From assembly GCF_004298145.1 (NCBI RefSeq), contig NZ_SCRH01000038.1:1-64000 (forward strand): DNA of 64,000 nucleotides. Direction: 5' to 3'. Position numbers and translations under genes: made by a program. Shown here piece by piece: positions 45,591 to 55,652 of this stretch (positions are counted from its first letter, which is position 1; every line of letters begins with the position of its first letter). The notes under the pieces are model-generated. The model had not been told where the DNA came from, did not search any database, and worked only from the letters and a program-made list of their open reading frames with translations. Origin of the DNA: Mycobacterium sp. GTDB taxonomy: Bacteria; Actinomycetota; Actinomycetes; Mycobacteriales; Mycobacteriaceae.

Positions 45591-45604
45591 TGGAACGTGT
45601 TCTA
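45591..45604. promoter_or_regulatory. KstR box upstream of the nitronate monooxygenase gene
   Basis: TGGAACGTGTTCTA matches all fixed positions of the KstR consensus TnnAACnnGTTnnA. It lies 27 bp before the start of the minus-strand gene. Confidence 0.75.
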
Positions 45605-45677
45605 GTTTAGTACGGGGCGCACTGACGTGGCCAGCCGGTCCTGACCTCCACCCCACTACTACGACCCGTCGCTGACG

Positions 45678-46139
45678 TCAGATTGCGGTGCTGCTGGCTA
45701 TCCAGAGGATGAGGAACGCGAGCATGCAGCCCGCACACAGCAGATGGTCGCGGCAGACGGACCGGGCCAATCGCGTCTGCTCGGGCGGGCTGTCCTCACG
45801 GTGGCCGAGTCGCACCGCGTTGGGCACCGTGTGCGTCATTGCCAGCATGACCGGAATACCGGCAAGCGCGGCCGACGTCACCAGCAACCACCCGGGGTCG
45901 TGTCCGCGCGCGGCCCCCAGCACGAGCGTTCCCAGCAACGCGGCCATGACGAGCGCGATCACATAGCTCATCGGTCGCGATGACGTCGTCGCGCGGTGGT
46001 AATAACCCGCGATGGACGCGAGCACGGACTCGGGCAGCTCGGTTGCCTTTCGGTGGCGCAGAACCTGGACGTCAAAGATCAAATCCATCCACAACACGGC
46101 GAGCAGGAACCCGCCGCAGGCCATGAGCAACGAGGCCAT
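45678..46139 (-). CDS. Membrane protein of unknown function
   Basis: The 153-residue protein has about four membrane helices (near 3-22, 52-75, 80-100 and 130-150) and conserved-looking charged loops (TVPNAVRLGHREDSP). The Met at 46139 starts MASLLMACGGFLLAVLWMDLIFDVQVL, an obvious first helix; the longer frame adds Arg-rich residues. No family was recognised. Confidence 0.75.
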   Translation of the reverse strand: MASLLMACGGFLLAVLWMDLIFDVQVLRHRKATELPESVLASIAGYYHRATTSSRPMSYVIALVMAALLGTLVLGAARGHDPGWLLVTSAALAGIPVMLAMTHTVPNAVRLGHREDSPPEQTRLARSVCRDHLLCAGCMLAFLILWIASSTAI

Positions 46140-46303
46140 GGCACTCACCCCTCCGATCCATCCCCGGCTCCGCGCCGGCAGCGCAGTCGCCACTGGGACC
46201 CATTGTTCCCGGCGGCGCAAGCGGCATCGGGGCGCCGGCAAAGCCCGGGGTCGCTCGTCGCGATTCGCATGCGGACCGACGACCGTGAGCCTAGGGTCGA
46301 CGA

Positions 46304-46972
46304 ATGAACTGGATGACGCTGGTGGTCAACGCCGTCGTACCGCTTGCATCCGTGATTTCGAGCGCAACCGTCGCGATCTGGACGAAGCGCATCGACGCCA
46401 AGAACAAGGTGGAAGACCGCCGCCACGAACGCGTGCTCGACTTCGAGAAGCGGGCGGCCGATGACAAGAAAGCCGTGTTGAAGTCGCTCATCTCCGCGAC
46501 CGTATACGTCAAACGCGCGGCCCAATATGAAGGGGCCGGCACCGCCGAGGAGATCGCGAGCCAGCGGCGCGCCGAGGCCATCCGGGAGCTCTACGACTTC
46601 CGCATGCGCCTGGGCCTGGACGACGGGGTAGCCGAGCTGTTGGTCTACGCCGCGCCACCGGTGCGCGACCTGGTGAGTCTGCTACTCGACGAGTGGGATC
46701 GTCAGTTTCGCGAGCATGGCTATTCGCTGACCCAATTGGATTCGTGCAAACGGGAATTGGCGCAGACCACGGCCTGCCCCGCCCCACGTGAGGACGTGAC
46801 CGTGTATTACGAGGGCGAACTCAAGTGGTCCGAGCTGAGGAAGGTGGAGACGGTCTGGCTGGAGAGGTTGGGCAGGGAATCGGGTCTCGATCTCGACGCA
46901 CTCGTGGATCTCTGCGACCGCACTCTGGAGGCCGCGCACAAGGACTTGCGTGGCGGATACGGGCTCGAGTAA
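46304..46972 (+). CDS. Membrane-anchored helical protein of unknown function
   Basis: The 222-residue protein opens with a membrane helix (WMTLVVNAVVPLASVISSATVAIW), then a charged stretch (KRIDAKNKVEDRRHERVLDFEKRAADDKKAVLK) with coiled-coil character, and a mostly helical C-terminal part. No known domain or catalytic motif was seen. Confidence 0.7.
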   Translation: MNWMTLVVNAVVPLASVISSATVAIWTKRIDAKNKVEDRRHERVLDFEKRAADDKKAVLKSLISATVYVKRAAQYEGAGTAEEIASQRRAEAIRELYDFRMRLGLDDGVAELLVYAAPPVRDLVSLLLDEWDRQFREHGYSLTQLDSCKRELAQTTACPAPREDVTVYYEGELKWSELRKVETVWLERLGRESGLDLDALVDLCDRTLEAAHKDLRGGYGLE

Positions 46973-47086
46973 ATCGGTGCCCACCACGTACCGGCGCCTT
47001 CCACCACTGCAACGCCGCGAGGCCGACGGACCGCGAGCCTGCCGGATCCCTTGATCCCGCGCCGAGCAACCGGGTAGCGTAGTGCT

Positions 47087-47119
47087 GCCAATTACGAAAC
47101 TATGCGTAGCGTAATTGGC
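47087..47119. promoter_or_regulatory. Inverted repeat before the Baeyer-Villiger monooxygenase
   Basis: GCCAATTACG (47087-47096) and CGTAATTGGC (47110-47119) form a perfect 10-13-10 dyad. It spans the first in-frame ATG (47102), which argues that translation begins further down, and resembles a TetR-type operator. No regulator gene is adjacent. Confidence 0.6.
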
Positions 47120-47146
47120 CTCCAGGCCACCGAGAGGATCTCCCTG

Positions 47147-49096
47147 ATGCGCAGCCGCTACGCCGGCGATCCCTTCACCACTTCCACACCCGAGATCGCC
47201 GCCGCGCTAGAGGATGTCAGCGTCCCCACGCTGTTGCTCTCGCTCGTCCATATCACCGGCGACCCACGATTCATCCGCGACTTCAAGCAGATGGGCGTCT
47301 TCCTCAACGAGGTCCAGGGGTTCATGTCGGAGGAGGACAAGGCCCGGGCGCGCGCCGAGGCGCTATCGGTGATCACCGAGTATCGGGATCGCGGTTGCCC
47401 CGAACCGGAGCCGCTGAGCCCCGAACTCATCCGGGAAATGCTGGACTGGGCGGCGTGTGAGCACGTTCCCGACGACTACCTGTCGCTGGTCTGCGAGGAG
47501 CTGGATCTCGACGGCGTCGACCCCCGCCGGCCCGCCGCCCTGCCGGCCGAGCGCGCGGCACAGCTTCCGGTGCTGATCGTCGGATGCGGCGAATCGGGCA
47601 TCCTCGCCGGCGTGCGCCTCAAGCAAGCCAACATTCCGTTCACCATCGTCGAGAAGAACGCGGGACCCGGCGGAACATGGTGGGAGAACAGCTATCCCGG
47701 TGCCCGGGTGGATGTGGCGAACCATTTCTATTGCTACAGCTTCGAACCCAACAACGACTGGACCCATTTCTTCGCCGAGCAATACGAGCTGCGGGACTAT
47801 TTCACCAAGGTCATCAACGACCACGACCTGGCCGGCGGGGTGCGTTGGCAGACCGAGGTTCTCGCGGCCGAATGGAACGACGACGACGGCACGTGGAACG
47901 TTTCGCTGCGATCGGCCGATGGCGACACCACCACCCTGCGCGCACGGGCGCTCATCACCGCAGTGGGCCAGTTGAACAGGCCCAACATTCCCGACTTCGC
48001 CGGAGCGCGGACCTTCGGGGGCCCGTCGTTTCATTCGGCGGCCTGGGATCACTCGGTCGATCTGAAAGGCAAGCGGGTCGCGCTCGTCGGCGCCGGCGCC
48101 AGCGGGTTCCAGATCGCCCCCGCGATCGCCGGGGACGTCGAGCACCTCACCGTGTTCCAGCGGACCGCGCAGTGGATGTTCCCCAACCCGATGTATCACG
48201 ACGAGGTCGGCGACGGTGTGCGCTGGGCGATCCGCCACCTGCCGTTCTATGGGAGGTGGTACCGCTTCCTGGTGCTGTGGCCCGGCTCGGACAAGGGTCT
48301 CGACGCCGCCGAAGGCGACCCGGACTACGCCGATCAGGACCACGCCGTCAGCGACATCAATGCCGCCGCGCACATGATGTTCTCCCAGTGGATCACCAGC
48401 CAGGTCGGCGAAGACTCGGAGTTGTTGGCCAAGGTGATGCCGGACTATCCCGCCTGCGGCAAACGCACCCTGCAGGACAATGGCAGCTGGCTGAGGACAC
48501 TGCAGCGCGACAACGTCGAATTGGTGCGCACCTCCATCGAGAGGATCACGCCGCGCGGCATTGTCACCGAAGACGGTGTGGCACACGACGTCGACGTCAT
48601 CGTCTACGCCACCGGATTCCGGCACACCGATGTGCTGTGGCCGCTGAATGTGACCGGCCGCAACGGGGTCGACCTGCACGAGATGTGGGGGAGCAGGCCC
48701 TATGCCTACCTCGGGATCACCGTTCCGGAATTCCCGAACTTCTTCATCGTCTACGGGCCCGGGACCCACCTCGCCCACGGCGGCAGCCTGATCTTCCAGT
48801 CCGAGCTGCAGATGCGCTACATAGACCAGTGCCTGGCGCACCTGGCCGAGACCGACGTGCATTCGATCGAACCGAAACCCGACGCCGCCACGGATTGGCA
48901 CCGACGGACGCAGACCCAGATCAAGAAGATGGTGTGGTCGCATCCGGCGGTCAGGCACTCGTATTTCAAGAACCCCGACGGCGAGATCCACACCGTCAGC
49001 CCGTGGCGTCTCAACGAGTACTGGTCGGCGGTGCGTGAGCCCGATTGGTCGCAATTCGTGGTGCGACAGAAAGATCAAGCGCGACAAGGGAAGTGA
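47147..49096 (+). CDS. FAD-containing Baeyer-Villiger monooxygenase
   Basis: The 649-residue flavoprotein has an N-terminal helical extension of about 140 residues, the FAD motif VGCGESG, the BVMO fingerprint FGGPSFHSAAWD (FxGxxxHxxxW) and the NADPH motif VGAGASG. Such enzymes turn ketones into esters or lactones using O2 and NADPH, often in steroid or ketone degradation; the extended N-terminus is seen in several actinobacterial members. Start at 47147 (MRSRYAGDPF) is favoured over 47102, which lies inside the dyad. The Rv1895-like dehydrogenase follows after 10 bp. Confidence 0.92.
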   Translation: MRSRYAGDPFTTSTPEIAAALEDVSVPTLLLSLVHITGDPRFIRDFKQMGVFLNEVQGFMSEEDKARARAEALSVITEYRDRGCPEPEPLSPELIREMLDWAACEHVPDDYLSLVCEELDLDGVDPRRPAALPAERAAQLPVLIVGCGESGILAGVRLKQANIPFTIVEKNAGPGGTWWENSYPGARVDVANHFYCYSFEPNNDWTHFFAEQYELRDYFTKVINDHDLAGGVRWQTEVLAAEWNDDDGTWNVSLRSADGDTTTLRARALITAVGQLNRPNIPDFAGARTFGGPSFHSAAWDHSVDLKGKRVALVGAGASGFQIAPAIAGDVEHLTVFQRTAQWMFPNPMYHDEVGDGVRWAIRHLPFYGRWYRFLVLWPGSDKGLDAAEGDPDYADQDHAVSDINAAAHMMFSQWITSQVGEDSELLAKVMPDYPACGKRTLQDNGSWLRTLQRDNVELVRTSIERITPRGIVTEDGVAHDVDVIVYATGFRHTDVLWPLNVTGRNGVDLHEMWGSRPYAYLGITVPEFPNFFIVYGPGTHLAHGGSLIFQSELQMRYIDQCLAHLAETDVHSIEPKPDAATDWHRRTQTQIKKMVWSHPAVRHSYFKNPDGEIHTVSPWRLNEYWSAVREPDWSQFVVRQKDQARQGK

Positions 49097-49106
49097 GCAC
49101 GCAAAT

Positions 49107-50132
49107 ATGCGCACGGTAGTGGTCGATGGGCCGCGTAGCATCCGGGTCGACACCCGCCCCGATCCGGGGCTTCCCGGTCCCGACGGAGCGATCGTCGAGG
49201 TGAGTGCCGCCGGAATCTGCGGATCCGACCTGCATTTCTACGAGGCCGACTTTCCGATGCCCGCCGCGATCGCCCTCGGCCACGAAGCCGTCGGCACTGT
49301 CGTGGACGCCGGACCTCAGGTGCGCAACGTCAAGGTCGGCGATCAGGTCATGGTGTCGTCGGTCGCGGGCTGCGGCACCTGCGCGGGGTGTGCCACCCGC
49401 GATCCGGTCATGTGCCACTCCGGCTTTCAGATCTTCGGCGGCGGCGTGCTCGGCGGCGCGCAGGCCGATCTGCTGGCAGTGCCCGCCGCCGATTTCCAGC
49501 TGTGCAAGATGCCCGAGGGGATCAGCACCGAACAGGCGTTGCTGCTCACCGACAATCTCGCCACCGGCTGGGCCGCGGCGCAGCGCGCCGACATTCCCTT
49601 CGGCGGCACCGTGGCGGTCATCGGCCTGGGGGCGGTCGGCCTGTGCTCACTACGCAGCGCGATCTTTCAGGGCGCCGCAACAGTTTTCGCGGTTGACCAG
49701 GTCGACGGCCGGTTGCAGCGCGCCGCCCAGTGGGGGGCAACGCCCGTCAAAGCGCCGGCGCTCGAGGCCATCCTCGACGTCACCGGGGGCCGCGGCGCCG
49801 ACGCGGTGATCGACGCCGTCGCCACGGACGCGTCCCTCACCGAGGCGCTGAACGCCGTACGGCCGGGTGGAACCGTCTCGGTCGTCGGTGTGCACGATAT
49901 GAATCCGTTTCCCCTCAACGCCCTGGGCTGCCTGATTCGCAGCATCACGCTGCGAATGACGACGGCGCCGGTGCAGCGCACCTGGCCGGAATTGATCCCG
50001 CTGCTGCAGTCCGGCCGCCTCGATGTCGACGGCATCTTCACCACGACAATGCGCTTGGACGAAGCGGCCAAAGGCTACGCGACCGCGGAGTCGCGAACGG
50101 GCGATGATGTGAAGATCCTGTTGAAGCCTTAG
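49107..50132 (+). CDS. Zinc-dependent alcohol dehydrogenase (Rv1895-like)
   Basis: The 341-residue MDR protein has catalytic Cys in GICGSDLHF, GHEAVG, the four-Cys structural zinc lobe (CGTCAGCATRDPVMC) and NAD motif GLGAVGL. It closely follows the BVMO gene (10 bp), so the alcohol-to-ketone step before ring or chain cleavage is a plausible role. The substrate is not known. Confidence 0.93.
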   Translation: MRTVVVDGPRSIRVDTRPDPGLPGPDGAIVEVSAAGICGSDLHFYEADFPMPAAIALGHEAVGTVVDAGPQVRNVKVGDQVMVSSVAGCGTCAGCATRDPVMCHSGFQIFGGGVLGGAQADLLAVPAADFQLCKMPEGISTEQALLLTDNLATGWAAAQRADIPFGGTVAVIGLGAVGLCSLRSAIFQGAATVFAVDQVDGRLQRAAQWGATPVKAPALEAILDVTGGRGADAVIDAVATDASLTEALNAVRPGGTVSVVGVHDMNPFPLNALGCLIRSITLRMTTAPVQRTWPELIPLLQSGRLDVDGIFTTTMRLDEAAKGYATAESRTGDDVKILLKP

Positions 50133-50146
50133 CTTTTTATGGCAGC

Positions 50147-51079
50147 ATGATCATCATGCGTTGTGCCGCAATTCAGCTCGAAGCCGTGCCCGCCGACGTC
50201 GACGCCAACCTGGCCACCACCGAACGTCTCGTCGAACAGGCGGTTGCCGCGGGTGCGGAGACCATCGCGTTGCCGGAGTTCTTCACCACCGGAGTCGGCT
50301 TCTGGCCCGAACTCGCCGACGCCGCATTACCGCCCGACGGCAAAGCCACCGAACTTCTGCTGAGCCTTGCGCAGCGCCACGGCGTCATGATCGGCGGTTC
50401 GTTGCTGATCCGGGATCCTGACGGAAACGTGCGCAATGCCTACCTTCTCGTCACCGCGGAGGGCGTCGCCGGCCGCCACGACAAAGACCTGCCGACGATG
50501 TGGGAGAACGCGTTTTACGTGGGCGGCCACGACGACGGCGTGATCGAGACGGGGACTTTGACAGTGGGCGCGGCGGTCTGTTGGGAGTTGATGCGCACCC
50601 AAACAGTGCGCCGCCTGCGTGGACGTATCGATCTGGCGATGACCGGTTCGGGCTGGTGGTCGATCCCCGACTGGTGGCCGAGGGCTAGCTTCCGCCGGAT
50701 GGAGGCGCGCAACGCGGCGACCGCCACGCGTGCCGCAGCCTCGTTCGCGGGCTATGTCGGGGCCCCTGTGCTGCACGCGGCGCACGCGGGCGCGCTGCAC
50801 TGCCGCATGCCGTGGCTACCGTTGGACTACGCCGGCCGGTTCGAGGGGGGCACCATGATCGTCGCCGCCGACGGCACGGTGTTGGCCTGCCGAGACCGGA
50901 CCGACGGCGAAGGCATCGCGGTCGCCGACGTCGAGGTGGGACGCCGCGCCCCGATTGCCCACGCCCCCAAGGGTTTCTGGCTGCACCGGCGCGGCGCGCT
51001 GGCCACGATGACATGGCACTACCAACGCCTGCATGGCCGGCGGTACTACCGTCGCCACATCGCGCGAGCCGCGTCCTGA
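50147..51079 (+). CDS. Carbon-nitrogen hydrolase (nitrilase superfamily)
   Basis: The 310-residue protein has the catalytic triad of the superfamily: Glu in LPEFFTTG, Lys in GRHDKDLPT and Cys in AAVCWELM. It hydrolyses amides or nitriles, but the exact class cannot be told. Starts at 50147 and 50156 are both possible. It lies 14 bp after the dehydrogenase and may be in the same operon. Confidence 0.9.
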   Translation: MIIMRCAAIQLEAVPADVDANLATTERLVEQAVAAGAETIALPEFFTTGVGFWPELADAALPPDGKATELLLSLAQRHGVMIGGSLLIRDPDGNVRNAYLLVTAEGVAGRHDKDLPTMWENAFYVGGHDDGVIETGTLTVGAAVCWELMRTQTVRRLRGRIDLAMTGSGWWSIPDWWPRASFRRMEARNAATATRAAASFAGYVGAPVLHAAHAGALHCRMPWLPLDYAGRFEGGTMIVAADGTVLACRDRTDGEGIAVADVEVGRRAPIAHAPKGFWLHRRGALATMTWHYQRLHGRRYYRRHIARAAS

Positions 51080-51083
51080 GTGG

Positions 51084-51968
51084 TTACCGGGTGGCCGTGA
51101 TGTATTGGGACCGCATGAAACCGTCGATCTTCACGTCGACATCCGGCGGGGTCATTCCGTAACCGGCCTGTAGGACGAGCGTGTTGCGGACGGGTTCGAC
51201 GGCCCATCCGTGCGCGGCGAGCCACTCCGCGGGGTCGGACTGCGGTTCGTATGTCAGCGCCGAAAAGTCGACATTGCCGGACACATTGACCCCCGGGTGA
51301 GTCGCCTCCAAGGCGTGGATCTGGTCGCGGTCCAGCCGCGACCCCAGTGCGCCGATCGCGACCCGGCTGCCCGGCGCGCTGAGCCCGCTGATCCGGGTGA
51401 AGAGCGCGTGCTGCGCCTCGTCGGTCAGGTAGGGGAGCACCCCCTCCACCGACCAGGCGCTCGGGCTCTCGACGTCGAATCCGGCCGCCTCGAGCGGCCG
51501 CGACCAGTCGGTGCGCAGATCGGCGGCGACCGCGATTCTGTGCGCCTTCGGCGCGGCGCCCTGCTCGCCGAGCACGCGTGCCTTGAATTCGAGCACCTTC
51601 GGCAAATCGACTTCGAAGACCTTTGTGCCCTCGGGCCATTCCAGGCGGAACGCGCGCGAATCCAGCCCGGCGGCGACAATCACCGCCTGCCGGATGCCCG
51701 CCTGCGCGGAGGCGACGAAGAAGTCGTCGAAGAATCGGGTCTGCACGCCGTACAGGCGCGGGAAGGCCATCTCATCCTCGGAGCTACCCGGATTGGCGAG
51801 CACCCCCGCCAGATACGGGTCGCGCGAGGCGGCAATGAAGACTTTCGCGTATTCGTCGCGCACCAATGGCTGCGGGCTCACGGCATGCAGCGCCCGCCAA
51901 CCCGTCACGAGCAGCGCGGTGTAACCGACGCTGGTGACGATGTCCCAGTTGTCATCGTCGGCGCGCAT
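51084..51968 (-). CDS. SAM-dependent methyltransferase (Rv1896c-like)
   Basis: The 294-residue protein belongs to the large mycobacterial leucine-carboxyl-methyltransferase-like family: [35 protein letters not shown] (SAM site), [13 protein letters not shown] and EGVLPYLT. Substrates for this family are mostly unknown. ATG 51968 matches the usual family start; the longer frame to 52040 overlaps the dtd region. Confidence 0.9.
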   Translation of the reverse strand: MRADDDNWDIVTSVGYTALLVTGWRALHAVSPQPLVRDEYAKVFIAASRDPYLAGVLANPGSSEDEMAFPRLYGVQTRFFDDFFVASAQAGIRQAVIVAAGLDSRAFRLEWPEGTKVFEVDLPKVLEFKARVLGEQGAAPKAHRIAVAADLRTDWSRPLEAAGFDVESPSAWSVEGVLPYLTDEAQHALFTRISGLSAPGSRVAIGALGSRLDRDQIHALEATHPGVNVSGNVDFSALTYEPQSDPAEWLAAHGWAVEPVRNTLVLQAGYGMTPPDVDVKIDGFMRSQYITATR

Positions 51969-52058
51969 CGATCCGAATTCAGGTGTCGCGCCCAAGGTCG
52001 CCCTCCCGTCGCCGCGGCCAGGAAAAGCCGGCTTTCCCAACGTACCCGCGGGCCGGTC

Positions 52059-52490
52059 TCAAAGTTCCAGCAACACCGTTACGGGACCGTCGTTCACCAA
52101 CTCGACCTGCATGTTGGCGCCGAACGCCCCGGTCTGTACGTCGGCGCCCAGCTCCCGCAACACCGCCGCGAAGTCCGCCACCAGCGGCTCGGCGACCGCC
52201 CCCGGCGCGGCCGCATTCCATGACGGGCGGCGGCCCTTGGCGGTATCGGCGTAGAGGGTGAACTGGCTGACGACCAGGATGGGGGCGCCGGCGTCGGACG
52301 CGGACCGCTCCTCGGCGAGAATCCTTAGGTTCCAAAGCTTCTCGGCGAGCCGCCGTGCCTTGTCGTGATCATCGGTATGGGTGACGCCGACGAACGCCAA
52401 CAGGCCCTGCCCATCCGGCCGGATCGCGCCCACCACCGCGCCGCCGACCGACACCGTTGCCGACGAGACCCGTTGCACCAACACCCGCAT
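52059..52490 (-). CDS. dtd: D-aminoacyl-tRNA deacylase
   Basis: The enzyme removes D-amino acids (and Gly from tRNA-Ala) mischarged onto tRNA. The 143-residue protein has both family motifs, SQFTLYAD and the NDGPVT near the C-terminus, and starts [13 protein letters not shown] as expected. The upstream in-frame stretch is antisense to other genes and was rejected. Orthologous to Rv1897c as recalled. Confidence 0.96.
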   Translation of the reverse strand: MRVLVQRVSSATVSVGGAVVGAIRPDGQGLLAFVGVTHTDDHDKARRLAEKLWNLRILAEERSASDAGAPILVVSQFTLYADTAKGRRPSWNAAAPGAVAEPLVADFAAVLRELGADVQTGAFGANMQVELVNDGPVTVLLEL

Positions 52491-52541
52491 GGGCCTCGAT
52501 GCTGCCAGACCGGCCGGCACCCGGTTGGGTACGCTCGGTGA

Positions 52542-52847
52542 GTGTCCGTGCTCGTCGCGTTTTCCGTCACCCCGATGGGGGTCGGCGAGGGTGTCGGCGA
52601 AATCGTCGCCGACGCGGTTCGGGTGGTGCGCGAGTCCGGCCTGGCCAACAAGACCGATTCGATGTTCACGGTGATCGAGGGTGAAACGTGGGAAGAAGTC
52701 ATGGCCGTCGTGCAGCGCGCGGTCGAGGCTGTGGCCGCCCGCGCGCCCAGGGTCAGTACCGTGATCAAGGTCGACTGGCGCACCGGCGCCACCGACGCCA
52801 TGACGCGGAAGGTCGCCTCGGTCGAGCGTTACCTCTCTGACGGCTAG
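52542..52847 (+). CDS. MTH1187/YkoF-like (DUF77) protein (Rv1898-like)
   Basis: The 101-residue ferredoxin-like protein begins [17 protein letters not shown] and has [23 protein letters not shown] and [11 protein letters not shown], typical of DUF77, which binds thiamine-like ligands in some members. GTG start. Its stop overlaps the stop of the macro-domain remnant on the other strand. Confidence 0.9.
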   Translation: MSVLVAFSVTPMGVGEGVGEIVADAVRVVRESGLANKTDSMFTVIEGETWEEVMAVVQRAVEAVAARAPRVSTVIKVDWRTGATDAMTRKVASVERYLSDG

Positions 52848-52945
52848 GCCCGCACCGCCGCCCGAAACGCTCGCTCGGCCCCGTCGGTGATCGTGTCGAC
52901 TTCGAGCTTGGTCACGCCGGCCTGAAGTACCTCTAACCCGATCAT
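52844..52945 (-). pseudogene. Macro-domain (lppD-like) remnant, 33 codons
   Basis: A short minus-strand frame reads [20 protein letters not shown] then [13 protein letters not shown] and a stop. The first part resembles the start of macro domains (GDITxLEVDAIVNAAN) and the end resembles the last helix of that domain, so most of the domain seems to be missing by an in-frame deletion. In M. tuberculosis, lppD (Rv1899c, macro domain) and lipJ (Rv1900c) lie exactly here between Rv1898 and cinA; both appear lost. Confidence 0.6.
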
Positions 52946-52997
52946 CGGCTCTTAGGCTCCCAAAAGCGTCCCGCAGTCCGTGCGTAGGCTCATCCCG

Positions 52998-54299
52998 GTG
53001 AGCGCACGCGCGGGCATCGTTGTCACCGGAACAGAGGTCCTCACCGGCCGTGTCCAAGACGCAAACGGTCCCTGGATCGCCGATCGCCTCCTGGAGCTGG
53101 GTGTCGAGCTGGCGCACATCACGATCTGCGGCGACCGCCCGGCCGACATCGAGGCCCAGCTGCGTTTCCTCGCTGATCAGGGTGTGGACCTGATCGTCAC
53201 CAGCGGCGGCCTGGGGCCCACGGCCGACGATATGACCGTCGAGGTGGTGGCGCGCTTCTGCGAGCGGGAGCTGGTGTTGGACGCCGAGGTCGAAGAGAAG
53301 ATCGCGAACATCCTCAAAAAGCTGATGGCGCGCAATCCCGCGTTCCAATCCACCTTGGATCCCGGCACTTTCGAGTCTTTGCGGGCCGCCAATCGTAAAC
53401 AGGCGATGGTTCCGGCCGGGGCGCAGGTGCTCGACCCGGTTGGCACCGCGCCCGGGGTGGTCGTGCCCGGCAGACCCACCGTGGTCGTGCTCCCGGGGCC
53501 GCCGCGCGAACTGCAGCCGATGTGGCACACGGCGATCCAGACATCGGCGGCGCAGGACGCGATCGCCGGCCGGACCATCTATCGGCAGCAGATGCTGCGG
53601 ATGTTCGGGCTGCCCGAATCGGGGCTGGCCGAAACGCTGCGCGATGCCGAAAAGGTCGTGCCCGGCTTCGGGCAACTCGAGATCACCACCTGCCTGCGGC
53701 GGGGAGAGATCGAAATGGTCACCCGCTACGAGCCGGACGCCGCCGACGCGTACGCCCGGCTCACCAAGCTACTGCGAGAAAGGCACGGGCGTCAGCTCTA
53801 CTCCGAGGACGGCTCGCGCGTCGACGATCTGGTTGCCCAACTGCTGGCCGGCCACCGGATTGCGACGGCGGAGTCCTGCACCGCGGGGCTACTCGCGGCG
53901 CGGCTGACCGACCGGCCCGGATCGTCGGACTATGTGGCCGGCGGCGTGGTGTCGTACTCGAACGAGGCGAAAGCGGAGTTGCTGGGCGTCGCCCCGGCGC
54001 TGATCGAGACGCATGGCGCGGTGTCCGAGCCGGTGGCCGAGGCGATGGCCGCGGGCGCGCTGCAACGCTTCGGCGCCGACACCGCGGTCGCGATCACCGG
54101 AATCGCCGGACCGGGTGGGGGTACGGAGGAGAAGCCGGTGGGCACGGTCTGTTTCAGCGTGACGGTGGGTCCGCCCGGTTCAGCGGGCCGCACGGATACC
54201 CGCACACTGCGTCTTCCCGGCAACCGGTCGGATATCCGGGAGCGCTCGACGACGGTGGCCATGCACCTGCTGCTGCGCTTGCTGAGCGACACCGAATAA
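52998..54299 (+). CDS. cinA: CinA family protein (nicotinamide-nucleotide amidase type)
   Basis: The 433-residue protein has an N-terminal MoCF-like domain ([28 protein letters not shown]) and a C-terminal amidase domain ([34 protein letters not shown]). The C-terminal domain turns NMN into nicotinate mononucleotide in the pyridine-nucleotide cycle; it has also been linked to drug tolerance in mycobacteria. GTG 52998 ([10 protein letters not shown]) agrees with the M. tuberculosis start; the frame extends to 52980. It is convergent with nanT, 2 bp apart. Confidence 0.95.
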   Translation: MSARAGIVVTGTEVLTGRVQDANGPWIADRLLELGVELAHITICGDRPADIEAQLRFLADQGVDLIVTSGGLGPTADDMTVEVVARFCERELVLDAEVEEKIANILKKLMARNPAFQSTLDPGTFESLRAANRKQAMVPAGAQVLDPVGTAPGVVVPGRPTVVVLPGPPRELQPMWHTAIQTSAAQDAIAGRTIYRQQMLRMFGLPESGLAETLRDAEKVVPGFGQLEITTCLRRGEIEMVTRYEPDAADAYARLTKLLRERHGRQLYSEDGSRVDDLVAQLLAGHRIATAESCTAGLLAARLTDRPGSSDYVAGGVVSYSNEAKAELLGVAPALIETHGAVSEPVAEAMAAGALQRFGADTAVAITGIAGPGGGTEEKPVGTVCFSVTVGPPGSAGRTDTRTLRLPGNRSDIRERSTTVAMHLLLRLLSDTE

Positions 54300-54301
54300 C
54301 T

Positions 54302-55576
54302 TCACCTCACTTCGGTTGCAAGAAAAGCGCTTTCCGTCGTGCCGAAGCGGATTCCCGTGGCGTCTTTCCCGATCAGCGTCAGCACCGTGACCGCGATCAG
54401 CACCGGCACGATCGTCGCCGCCAACGCAAACGGGTAGCCGTGGGTCTCGGCGAGACGTTCCTGGATCGGCAAATTGAACGCCGCCAACAGGTTTCCCAGT
54501 TGGTAGGTCACGCCGGGGTAGAGGCCGCGGATGGCGTCGGGGGACATCTCGGTGAGGTGGGCGGGGATCACGCCCCACGCGCCCTGCACGAAGAGCTGCA
54601 TCGCAAACGAACCCAGGCACAGCAGGGCCGCGCTGCGTGAGTATGCGAACAGCGGCACGACCGGTAGCGCCAAAACCGCGCAGAAGACGACCGTGTAGCG
54701 GCGACCCCATCGCTGCGACAGCGTGCCGAACACCAGGCCTCCGATGATGGCGCCGACGTTGTAGACCACCACGATCCACTTGACCGTCGTGCTGGACAGG
54801 CCGGGGCCTTGATTGGCGTGCGCACCCAAGAACGTGGGGTAGACATCCTGTGTGCCGTGGCTCATCCAGTTGAAGGCCGTCATCAGCAACACCAGGTAGA
54901 CGAATCGCCGGATGATCGCGCCGTTGCGCAGCACGTCGCGGATTCTGGTGCTGGTGAGCTTCATCCGGTCTTGGGCGGCCTCCCACACCTCGGACTCCTC
55001 CACCCGGTAGCGAATGACCAGGCTGATCAGGGCGGGGACGATGCTCAGGCCGAACAGCCAGCGCCAGGACAGCCCGAGCCAATCCATCACCACCAGGGAG
55101 GCGACGGTCGCCAGCAGGTAGCCGAATGCGTAGCCCTCCTGCAGCAGCCCGGAGAAAAATCCGCGTCGCTGGGCGGGAACCTTCTCCATGGCGAGCGCGG
55201 CGCCAAGCCCCCATTCACCGCCCATGCCGATGCCGTACAGCAGTCGCAGGATGACCAGCACGGTGAAGTTGGGCGCGAAGGCGCACAGGAAGCCCACGAC
55301 GGAATAGAACATGACGTCGACCATCAGGGGCAGCCGCCGACCGACGCGGTCGGCCCACAGCCCGAACAGCAGCGCGCCGACGGGACGCATGATCAGGGTG
55401 GCCGTGGTGACGAACGCGACCTCGGCCTTGCTGTGGTGGAACGTCTTTGCGATGTCGGCGTAGACGAGCACCACGATGAAGTAATCGAAGGCGTCCATCG
55501 TCCAGCCCAACAACGCCGCGATGAACGAGTTTCGCTGATCGGCGGTCAACTTCTGTTGAGGACTCGGTGTGGTCAC
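54302..55576 (-). CDS. nanT: MFS transporter, NanT-like
   Basis: The 424-residue protein has 12 membrane segments and the sugar/acid transporter motifs [16 protein letters not shown] (RXGRR loop) and [18 protein letters not shown]. NanT is the sialic acid transporter name, but the substrate in mycobacteria is unproven and an organic acid is just as likely. GTG 55576 was chosen because [18 protein letters not shown] starts just before helix 1. It is divergent from an amidohydrolase. Confidence 0.88.
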   Translation of the reverse strand: MTTPSPQQKLTADQRNSFIAALLGWTMDAFDYFIVVLVYADIAKTFHHSKAEVAFVTTATLIMRPVGALLFGLWADRVGRRLPLMVDVMFYSVVGFLCAFAPNFTVLVILRLLYGIGMGGEWGLGAALAMEKVPAQRRGFFSGLLQEGYAFGYLLATVASLVVMDWLGLSWRWLFGLSIVPALISLVIRYRVEESEVWEAAQDRMKLTSTRIRDVLRNGAIIRRFVYLVLLMTAFNWMSHGTQDVYPTFLGAHANQGPGLSSTTVKWIVVVYNVGAIIGGLVFGTLSQRWGRRYTVVFCAVLALPVVPLFAYSRSAALLCLGSFAMQLFVQGAWGVIPAHLTEMSPDAIRGLYPGVTYQLGNLLAAFNLPIQERLAETHGYPFALAATIVPVLIAVTVLTLIGKDATGIRFGTTESAFLATEVR

Positions 55577-55652
55577 GTCAGCATCGTGGCCTACCGGGCC
55601 CGCCGGCGCGACCTGTTTCGCCACGCACCGTCCGAGAGTAAGTTCCGGATAC

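Noticed and set aside
47363..49153. 596-codon open frame antisense to the BVMO gene
   Set aside because: The plus strand has the complete BVMO fingerprint; the antisense frame is a codon-bias shadow.
52491..53675. Long N-terminal extension of the dtd frame
   Set aside because: It runs antisense through cinA; dtd has a normal start at 52490 and the normal length of 143 residues.
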